Shown here one piece after another: positions 8,946 to 15,422 of a stretch of DNA of 33,301 bases. Made by a program: the position numbers and the translations under genes. A model generated the notes under the pieces. That model saw only the letters and a program-made list of their open reading frames with translations. It made no database searches and was not told the DNA's origin. Position 1 is the stretch's first letter, and each line of letters begins with the position of its first letter. Source of the DNA: a candidate division KSB1 bacterium (GTDB lineage Bacteria; Zhuqueibacterota; JdFR-76; DREG01); NCBI GenBank assembly GCA_022566355.1, contig JADFJB010000044.1, positions 1-33,301 of the forward strand, given 5' to 3'.

Positions 8946-10172
8946 TTGATTAATACCGGAGATTTTTTAGAGCTATGCTTAAACCGTGGTTTCAATTTTT
9001 TTACAGGCACTCCATGCTCATATCTTAAACCAATTATTAATTATGTAATTAGCAACGACGCATTTAGTTTTGTCAATGCCGCAAACGAAGGTGATGCCAT
9101 TGCATTGGCTTGCGGGGCTGTTATGGCAGGCAAAAGAAGCGTTGTCATGTTCCAGAATTCAGGGTTTGGCAATGCTGTAAACCCTTTGACTTCTTTGAGT
9201 TACACATTCAAAATCCCTTTGTTGTTAATAGTTACAATGCGTGGCGAACCGAGTGGCCCCAAAGATGAACCGCAACATGAACTTATGGGAAAAATTACAA
9301 CAGATATTCTTGAATCCATGCAAATCGGATGGTCATACTTCCCAAAATCAATTGAAGAAATCGAGAGTGCCCTTGAAAAGGCAGATGCTTTTATGAGTGA
9401 CAAAAAACTTCCTTTTGCATTTGTCTTGCGCAAAGGGGATATCACACCGTATAAACTAAATTCTCTCGATAAAACCAGATCTCTCCATCCTGCCGGATCA
9501 AATAAAGATAACTTTGATATTCGAAACAATAAAATGCCCACCCGCAACGAAGCCCTGAAAACAATACAGTCAGTATCGGAAGAAGGAACTGCTGTAATAG
9601 CAACGACAGGTTTTACCGGTCGTGAACTTTGTATGCTCGATGACAGAGATAACCAGCTTTATATGGTTGGTTCCATGGGATGCGCCCTTTCAATTGGGAT
9701 CGGGATAGCTATCAACAAACCAGCGTTAAAAGTTATTGTGGTGGACGGAGATGGAGCCCTGCTGATGAGAACAGGCTCTATGGCAGCAACCAGCATGTAC
9801 GCACCCGCTAATTTGATCCATATTCTTTTTAATAACGAAATTCATGAGTCAACAGGGGGGCAGCAGACATTATCAGGTAACATCTCATTTCCGGCAATTG
9901 CAAAGGGTTTTGGCTACAATCATATTTTTTCCACTGACGACCTTAATGTATTTAATAACTTCATATTTAAAGCGATGGTAATGAAAGGCCCCATTTTTAT
10001 TCATCTCAAAACACATCCCGGTGTTCCGAAAAATTTAGGCAGACCATCGGTTAAACCGGAACAGGTAAAAGAAAGATTTATGAAGTATCTGGATAAAAAT
10101 TATATAAAAGAGATTTATGTTCAACGTCCGACAAGCAGTCATATTGGGCGCCGGGATTGGGTCCCGTCTTAA
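8946..10172 (+). CDS. ppd: Phosphonopyruvate decarboxylase
   Basis: Thiamine-diphosphate enzyme converting phosphonopyruvate to phosphonoacetaldehyde and CO2, the irreversible step after PepM. The 408-residue protein starts with TTG; AAAGGA lies just before the PepM stop codon, and the N-terminus MINTGDFLELCLNRGFNFFTG aligns with the family start. The pyrimidine domain has GTPCSYLKP and NAANEGDAIALA with the key glutamate; the diphosphate domain has VVDGDGALLMRTG to ILFNNEIHESTGGQ. The usual C-terminus ends near ERFMKYL, and about 26 further residues run into the start of the next gene, giving a 56-base overlap. Confidence 0.95.
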   Translation: MINTGDFLELCLNRGFNFFTGTPCSYLKPIINYVISNDAFSFVNAANEGDAIALACGAVMAGKRSVVMFQNSGFGNAVNPLTSLSYTFKIPLLLIVTMRGEPSGPKDEPQHELMGKITTDILESMQIGWSYFPKSIEEIESALEKADAFMSDKKLPFAFVLRKGDITPYKLNSLDKTRSLHPAGSNKDNFDIRNNKMPTRNEALKTIQSVSEEGTAVIATTGFTGRELCMLDDRDNQLYMVGSMGCALSIGIGIAINKPALKVIVVDGDGALLMRTGSMAATSMYAPANLIHILFNNEIHESTGGQQTLSGNISFPAIAKGFGYNHIFSTDDLNVFNNFIFKAMVMKGPIFIHLKTHPGVPKNLGRPSVKPEQVKERFMKYLDKNYIKEIYVQRPTSSHIGRRDWVPS

Positions 10173-11997
10173 AGGCAAGCTCAATAACCGTCCTAAAGGA
10201 TTTTTAAAATTGGGGGACATGCCGATTATCGAAGAATCTGTTGCTAAACTTATTCGCGCCGGAATAAATGATATTATCATCGTAACCGGCTATTGTTATG
10301 AATTCTATAATACGCTGGCTGAAAAATACCCTTTTGTTCGAACAGTTTTGAACCCGGAATTTGCGACCACCGGCAGTATGCTTTCACTCTGTACCGCGGC
10401 TTCATATGTAACAAGTGATTTCTTGCTTTTAGAGTCTGACCTGGTTTACGAATATAGCGCGCTCCGGACACTCCAGAATTCTCCAAAAGAAAATTGCATA
10501 TTGCTCTCCGGGCAAACCGGATCAGGCGATGAAGTTTATGTTGGAATCCAGGGTGAAAGAGTCGTCAACATGTCGAAAGAGCGTGATGACATTAAAATTC
10601 TGGGAGGTGAGCTTGTCGGCATTTCTAAAATATCGTTAAAACTATATAATCAGATGCTGGATATTACCAAAGAGAAATGTAAGGATATCTCTCAGTATCA
10701 TTATGAAGATTGTCTCACTGACAGTAGTGATTCGAATGCTATTTATTATGAATGCGTAGAAAATCTGGCATGGATAGAAATAGATCATGAAAACCATCTA
10801 TGCAAAGCCCGTGAAAATATCTATCCGTTAATTGAACAAAGAGATGCTGAAAAAATTTTATCGAAAAGAGTTTCAAGAAATATCCTGCTTAACCCGGGGC
10901 CAGCTACCACTACAAATACTGTAAAATATGCCATGGTTGTTGACGATATCTGTCCGAGAGAACATGAGTTTGGCGAGCTTGTAAACGGTATCAAACAGGA
11001 TTTGGTCAGGATTGTTCATGGCGAAGATATGTATGAAGCAGTGCTTTATGCTTCGTCAGGTACGGGCGCTGTTGAAGCCGTTTTAAGTTCGGTTGTTCCA
11101 CATGATAAATCGGTGCTTATCATAAATAATGGCGCTTACGGTAAAAGGATGCAGCAGATTTGCGACGGCTATGGCATTTCCCACATCGATTACAATATAA
11201 CCTGGGGTGACCCCGTAGATTGCAAAAAGATTGAAATAATTCTCGAGCAGCATAAAAAGGATATATCTCATATTGCTTTTATTCATCATGAGACGACCGT
11301 AGGAATCCTGAATGATATCACGGCAATTTCAAATATCGCCCTTCAATTTGGCGTTGAAATAATTGTAGATGCCATGTCCTCTTTCGCGGGTATCCCAATA
11401 AATATTAAGAGTTCTGAAATTCATTATCTTATTGCCTCGGCAAATAAATGTATCCAGGGAATGGCGGGTCTTAGCTTTGTGATCTGTAAAAAGGAATCCC
11501 TTGAAAAGACTAAGGAGATCAAACCAAGAAATTTCTATTTTAATCTTTATCAGAACTACTCCTTTTTTACTCAAAAACATGAGATGCAATTCACACCGCC
11601 AGTCCAGATTTTCTATGCACTGAGGCAGGCGATAAATGAATATTTTCTGGAAACAGAACAGCGTCGGGAACAGCGGTATACCGAAATGTATGAGGTTCTT
11701 GAAAAGGGTCTGCAAGGTATCGGTTTCCACTTTCTTATCGAGAAAAAATATCGTGCAAAAATATTGACGGCAATTATCGAGCCTGAAGATGAAAATTACA
11801 ATTTTAATGAAATGCATGACTTTCTTTACAAGCGGAGTTATACAATTTACCCGGGGAAAGGCGCAAAACAGAACACTTTTCGTCTTGCAAATATGGGGGC
11901 CATAACAAAAAATGACATTACAAGATTTCTCGGTTCTTTGAAAGAATATCTTGTGGTGAACGACATAAAACTCTTTCCAGTTAAGCAGTCAGTATAA
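10117..11997 (+). CDS. pntC: Fused 2-aminoethylphosphonate cytidylyltransferase / AEP transaminase (PntC-PhnW type)
   Basis: A 626-residue two-domain enzyme. Residues 1-245 are a sugar-nucleotide-type nucleotidyltransferase: LGAGIGSRLKG, RPKGFLKLGDMPI, ESDLVYEY with D108 and WIEIDHENHL with D224 as metal ligands. Residues 250-626 are a fold-type I aminotransferase of the PhnW class: LLNPGPATTT, SSGTGAVEAV, VDAMSSFAG with D419, and SANKCIQGMAGLSF with K444 as the PLP lysine. Together they would make 2-aminoethylphosphonate from phosphonoacetaldehyde and activate it as CMP-AEP, as described for PntC fusions. The start overlaps the previous gene by 56 bases, suggesting translational coupling. 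An NTP other than CTP cannot be excluded from sequence alone. Confidence 0.9.
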   Translation: MFNVRQAVILGAGIGSRLKGKLNNRPKGFLKLGDMPIIEESVAKLIRAGINDIIIVTGYCYEFYNTLAEKYPFVRTVLNPEFATTGSMLSLCTAASYVTSDFLLLESDLVYEYSALRTLQNSPKENCILLSGQTGSGDEVYVGIQGERVVNMSKERDDIKILGGELVGISKISLKLYNQMLDITKEKCKDISQYHYEDCLTDSSDSNAIYYECVENLAWIEIDHENHLCKARENIYPLIEQRDAEKILSKRVSRNILLNPGPATTTNTVKYAMVVDDICPREHEFGELVNGIKQDLVRIVHGEDMYEAVLYASSGTGAVEAVLSSVVPHDKSVLIINNGAYGKRMQQICDGYGISHIDYNITWGDPVDCKKIEIILEQHKKDISHIAFIHHETTVGILNDITAISNIALQFGVEIIVDAMSSFAGIPINIKSSEIHYLIASANKCIQGMAGLSFVICKKESLEKTKEIKPRNFYFNLYQNYSFFTQKHEMQFTPPVQIFYALRQAINEYFLETEQRREQRYTEMYEVLEKGLQGIGFHFLIEKKYRAKILTAIIEPEDENYNFNEMHDFLYKRSYTIYPGKGAKQNTFRLANMGAITKNDITRFLGSLKEYLVVNDIKLFPVKQSV

Positions 11998-12016
11998 TAT
12001 TCATAAACTTCACTTT

Positions 12017-12751
12017 ATGTATCGTGAGGCGCTGTTGGAAAATCACTTAAAAAAAATAGACCTGAATGTTACTCAATATCCGAAACTGGCAAACAAATCA
12101 AGTGATGGCGCTTTCAATTATCTGGTTTTACGCCGCTTGTCTGCTCACATAACAAGCTTCTGTTTGCAGCGGGGTATCTCCGCAAATTCAGCAACTATTA
12201 TTGATTTCATTCTCGCCCTTTTTGCAGCATTGAGTTTGTACATGGGATATTTATTTATTGGCGTGACGCTAATTCAGCTCTTTGGCGTCTGGTCCTGTGT
12301 GGATGGGGAGATCGCCCGCGTGACAAAAAGTACCAGCAGGCTTGGTGATTTTTATGATACAATGATTGACAGGGTTGCCGAATACCTTATTACCCTGGCA
12401 CTCTTGCTTCATATGTATAAGGTAGCGCCAGACGTCCACTGGGGCACGATTTTTTTTGCTTATATGGGTACAATATTTTTTATTACTGCGTCATCGGAAA
12501 AGTTTCGTTCTGTTTTCCATAAAAATTATCCCAAAAATGACACCGAGCTGTTTTTTCGCTGGCTTTGTGCAGGTAGCGACACACGACTTTTCTATATTTC
12601 CCTGGGTATTATTGGGTATGCCATTAGTGGTTATGATACTATAATTTATTGGCTAATAATTTTGCAGACCGTTTTCCTTGCTTTTAATTTTATATTCCGG
12701 TTATGGAAAATACCAAAACTAATAAAATCTGCTAAAGATTTTCCTGAGTAA
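12017..12751 (+). CDS. CDP-alcohol phosphatidyltransferase family membrane protein
   Basis: A 244-residue integral membrane enzyme with about six helices. The family moves a phospho-alcohol between a CDP-linked donor and an alcohol acceptor. The motif region reads SCVDGEIARVTKSTSRLG then DFYDTMID: D96, G97, A100, R101, G110, D114 and D118 match the canonical DxxDGxxARx8Gx3Dx3D, but the first aspartate is Ser93. Its position right after the CMP-AEP-forming fusion suggests it transfers AEP onto a lipid such as diacylglycerol to make a phosphonolipid. No clear ribosome site is visible. The Ser93 change might alter the donor or acceptor, or lower activity. Confidence 0.88.
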   Translation: MYREALLENHLKKIDLNVTQYPKLANKSSDGAFNYLVLRRLSAHITSFCLQRGISANSATIIDFILALFAALSLYMGYLFIGVTLIQLFGVWSCVDGEIARVTKSTSRLGDFYDTMIDRVAEYLITLALLLHMYKVAPDVHWGTIFFAYMGTIFFITASSEKFRSVFHKNYPKNDTELFFRWLCAGSDTRLFYISLGIIGYAISGYDTIIYWLIILQTVFLAFNFIFRLWKIPKLIKSAKDFPE

Positions 12752-12758
12752 ATTTGTT

Positions 12759-13463
12759 ATGCAACAATCTCAAACATATAGTTCATTGCAGGTATTTCTG
12801 GACAGCTTAAAGGAGAACTGCCTGCTTCTTGCACGGCATGGTGAAAGCGACTGGAATTCCATTGACCTTATTCAAGGGCAGCAAGACAGACCACTCAGCC
12901 CTGAAGGGTTTAATCAAAGGAAAAACCTCTTTTTCTTATTGCAGTCCGTACCCATTGCACGGATATTCACAAGTGCACTTCAACGGACTATCCAGACAGC
13001 AATACCGATCAGCGATGATAAGAAAATTCCTCTGGAAAAAATGCCGGAATTAAATGAGGCAAAACTTGGAATTTTTGAAGGCCAAAACCGGTCTTTCCCT
13101 TCTGATGAATTTTCCAAAAAGATGTACCGCTCATTTTTAGACGATGAAATTAACGTTATACTACCTGGAGGAGGAGAAAACCTGAAGATGGTTGACAAGA
13201 GAATTGCGAAGCCGGTTGCAATTTTTTTGGACGCCGTTAGTTCGGGACATATTCTTATTGTTGGGCATCGTAACGTTAACAAAATGATAATGAGAACTAT
13301 TTTGGGTCTTTCCTTTAATGATGGATACCGGGTTGAACACGAGAATAATTGTCTTTATGTTTTTGAACCAAAAAGTCAGAAGGCTTTTTTTTTAAGCATT
13401 GAGAATCCTGGCGCTTTTATTAAAATTGAACAAGGATATGTAAAAATAGGAATGACCAGTTGA
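12759..13463 (+). CDS. Histidine phosphatase superfamily protein
   Basis: A 234-residue phosphoglycerate-mutase-like enzyme. The catalytic motif LARHGESDWN has R26-H27-G28-E29, R76 lies in TSALQRTIQTA, the acid/base glutamate region is LNEAKLGIFEG (about residues 98-108), and the second histidine is H170 in LIVGHRN. The family removes phosphate from many small substrates, so the target is not predictable by sequence. It begins seven bases after the CDP-alcohol phosphatidyltransferase stop and is the last gene of the operon, followed by a hairpin. A role in dephosphorylating a pathway intermediate or acceptor is only an inference from this position. Confidence 0.88.
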   Translation: MQQSQTYSSLQVFLDSLKENCLLLARHGESDWNSIDLIQGQQDRPLSPEGFNQRKNLFFLLQSVPIARIFTSALQRTIQTAIPISDDKKIPLEKMPELNEAKLGIFEGQNRSFPSDEFSKKMYRSFLDDEINVILPGGGENLKMVDKRIAKPVAIFLDAVSSGHILIVGHRNVNKMIMRTILGLSFNDGYRVEHENNCLYVFEPKSQKAFFLSIENPGAFIKIEQGYVKIGMTS

Positions 13464-13519
13464 AAATTTGCTGTAAATTATTTCAACAAAATAAGGGAAA
13501 GATAAAGAATTCCAAAGTC

Positions 13520-13542
13520 CCCTCTTGAGATTCTTAAGAGGG
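13520..13542 (+). terminator. Hairpin after the phosphonate operon, probable terminator
   Basis: CCCTCTT at 13520-13526 pairs with AAGAGGG at 13536-13542, with GAG/CTT extending the stem inward (one G-T pair). It is followed by TTTTAGGGG, 57 bases after the stop of the phosphatase gene. The sequence also resembles common intergenic repeats, so it may serve both roles. Confidence 0.55.
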
Positions 13543-13777
13543 TTTTAGGGGTGTGTAATTTTTCTCTATAAACTGTCGCAAAAAATAGTACAACTGTTCA
13601 AAAAGTTATGCAGTTTCTTAAAACTATCCCCTATAGGGTGTTATTCAGCTAGTTCCTGTTATTAGAACTTAAGTTTCTCTTGTGAGTCAGTTAAAATCTA
13701 CTAACTTTGGGATGTTATCAATAAACTATAGAATGAACTCGTTCGGCCACCCATTCAATTACACAATGCAGGTAACT
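13543..13777. other. Intergenic, no gene recognised
   Basis: With the preceding hairpin this makes about 310 bases between the phosphonate operon and the next gene. It is AT-rich and should contain the promoter of the DoxX-like gene. An in-frame GTG at 13682 would lengthen that gene by 32 residues with no family support. Confidence 0.5.
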
Positions 13778-14230
13778 ATGAACTTCAATGAGATTGACCG
13801 TGCGATATCCACCTCTATGCGTCGCTGGGGAATCCCTGCTTTACGCATTTCGTTGGGAATCATCTTTATCTGGTTCGGCGTTCTCAAACCGCTTGGCTTA
13901 TCACCGGCAGAGCCACTAGTCATCGCAACGGTCCGTTGGCTACCGTTTTTCGATGGTGAGTTGTGGGTGAGCATCATAGGGTGGTGGGAAGTTGCGATCG
14001 GATTAGCGTTTCTCTTTCGAAGGACTGTCCGAATCGCCATTGCGCTTCTAGTCTTACAGATGGTCGGAACATTCATGCCTTTGATCCTCCTTCCTAAAGT
14101 CACCTTCCAACCAGGGCATCTGCCCTATGGACCAACCATGGAGGGTCAGTACATCATCAAGAACCTGCTGATAATATCTGCTGCACTGGTTGTTGGTGGG
14201 ACAGTTCGCAGAAGCGAAGAGCCTGCCTAA
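13778..14230 (+). CDS. DoxX / DUF417-like membrane protein
   Basis: A small integral membrane protein with about four hydrophobic segments: ALRISLGIIFIWFGVLK (residues 20-37), WVSIIGWWEVAIGLAFLF, IAIALLVLQMVGTFMPLILL and IIKNLLIISAALVVGG. The sequence LRISLGIIFIWFGVLKPLG resembles the YkgB/DUF417 and DoxX group, whose members are linked to redox or stress functions but lack a defined reaction. The start at 13778 is preferred because a weak AGG precedes it and the N-terminus then runs directly into the first helix; earlier GTG and ATG codons would add an unrelated leader. It stands alone. The base composition is higher in G+C than its surroundings. Confidence 0.72.
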   Translation: MNFNEIDRAISTSMRRWGIPALRISLGIIFIWFGVLKPLGLSPAEPLVIATVRWLPFFDGELWVSIIGWWEVAIGLAFLFRRTVRIAIALLVLQMVGTFMPLILLPKVTFQPGHLPYGPTMEGQYIIKNLLIISAALVVGGTVRRSEEPA

Positions 14231-14558
14231 CGAATATGCGTTCCCGCACGATCCCAGTTTTGAGAGGGTCGATACGCAACGCCTGGTTGAACTCAGCCGT
14301 CCATTTGAATTTCTCATTTTAGAATTTTTCCCCAGGAGCCAGTATGGTTTCTTATTAAAGTTTATTCCGGCGGGTTGGTCCCTTAATCTGAAAAATTACA
14401 ATACTCAAGAAAAAAATAATATCCGGAAAACCATTGACTTTACATTTCTCAACAAGTACTTTGCTTTTATCTGGTGAACTATTAACACTTTTCATTATTT
14501 TTTGGCATGGTTTAGAATAAAATAAAATTTAATCAACAGTGATTTAAGGAGAAGGTTC
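14231..14558. other. Intergenic, no convincing gene
   Basis: A 95-codon open frame spans 14190-14477 but overlaps the preceding gene, lacks a ribosome site and resembles nothing I know. The right end holds the promoter and AAGGAGA ribosome site of the next gene. Confidence 0.45.
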
Positions 14559-15113
14559 ATGAGAAAGTCAATATTAATTTTAGTGACGATTTTTTTTACT
14601 GCTGGCTTCTTAGTCCAGCCCCGCCTCGAGGCGCAAATCTCTATCTCCAAAAGTGTACTAAGCAATGGCGGTGTCGTTATCAACAATGGCGAATTTACCA
14701 TGCTGGGAACGGTCGGACAACCATTCGTTGGTGTTGTAGGAAATTCAACCCATGTGAACCGGGTCGGTTTCTGGTATCTTACCGATCAAAAAGTAGCGAC
14801 AGATGTTGCTGATGACCCAAACCTTAGCCTACCGACTGAATTCGGTCTTGACCAAAACTATCCGAACCCCTTCAACCCTGAAACTGAAATTCCATTTCAA
14901 CTGCCGCAAGAATCCGATGTTGGTTTAAAGATATTCAACATTCGCGGCCAGCTTGTGCGCACACTCATACAAGCTGATTACACGCCTGGATTTCACAGCA
15001 TTCGCTGGGATGGCAAGGATAACAATGGTACTTCTGTTTCGAGTGGATTGTATATTTACCAGTTCCTGGCTGGAGAGTTTGTCCAGGTCCGGAAGATGAG
15101 TTTGCTGAAATAG
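14559..15113 (+). CDS. Small secreted protein with FlgD-like / type 9-style C-terminal sorting domain
   Basis: A 184-residue exported protein. The signal peptide covers about residues 1-26 (ending LEAQ). Residues 27-75 form a short GGVVINNGEFTMLGTVGQP module that ends in RVGFWYL. From about residue 90 there is an FCB-type sorting domain: FGLDQNYPNPFNPETEI, then LKIFNIRGQLVRTL, WDGKDNNGTSVSSGLYIYQF and a terminal KMSLLK. Such domains are related to FlgD Ig folds and, in Bacteroidota, direct type IX secretion. The small module has no known function. AAGGAGA lies eight bases before the ATG. This gene is one of the best clues to the host lineage. Confidence 0.85.
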   Translation: MRKSILILVTIFFTAGFLVQPRLEAQISISKSVLSNGGVVINNGEFTMLGTVGQPFVGVVGNSTHVNRVGFWYLTDQKVATDVADDPNLSLPTEFGLDQNYPNPFNPETEIPFQLPQESDVGLKIFNIRGQLVRTLIQADYTPGFHSIRWDGKDNNGTSVSSGLYIYQFLAGEFVQVRKMSLLK

Positions 15114-15422
15114 GAATAAAGAACTAGCGAAGCTTCGCCTCAAACCGACAAGAAAAACAAGCTTAATAAACTCGAAATGTTAATATCGAAATCCTAAACA
15201 AATACCAATGATAAAATTCCAAATACACCAAACAAAACCAAGAAACCTAATGAGGAGAATAAATCAGTTTTGTCCTTATTTTTAATTTTGTACATTCGAA
15301 TTTTCGATATTTAGGATTTCGAATTTTAAATCAAAGTAACAGATCCAAATGATGAATCTTTAATTCATGAACGATACCATCGTTTCGTTACTAATTAATT
15401 ATTATTATTGGAGGTTTTTATC
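15114..15422. other. Intergenic, AT-rich with an inverted repeat
   Basis: About 310 AT-rich bases. It contains a 13-base inverted repeat pair (15186-15198 and 15310-15322) and, at its right end, the GGAGG ribosome site (15411-15415) of the broken surface-protein gene. Confidence 0.55.
15186..15322. repeat. Inverted-repeat element, possible MITE
   Basis: TCGAAATCCTAAA at 15186-15198 is the exact reverse complement of TTTAGGATTTCGA at 15310-15322. The 111 bases between are AT-rich and non-coding. Size and structure fit a miniature inverted-repeat or REP-like element; only one copy is in the window. Confidence 0.45.

Noticed and set aside
14190-14477. 95-residue open frame after the DoxX-like gene
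   Set aside because: Overlaps the preceding gene, no ribosome site, no recognisable family; kept only as a remark in the intergenic entry.
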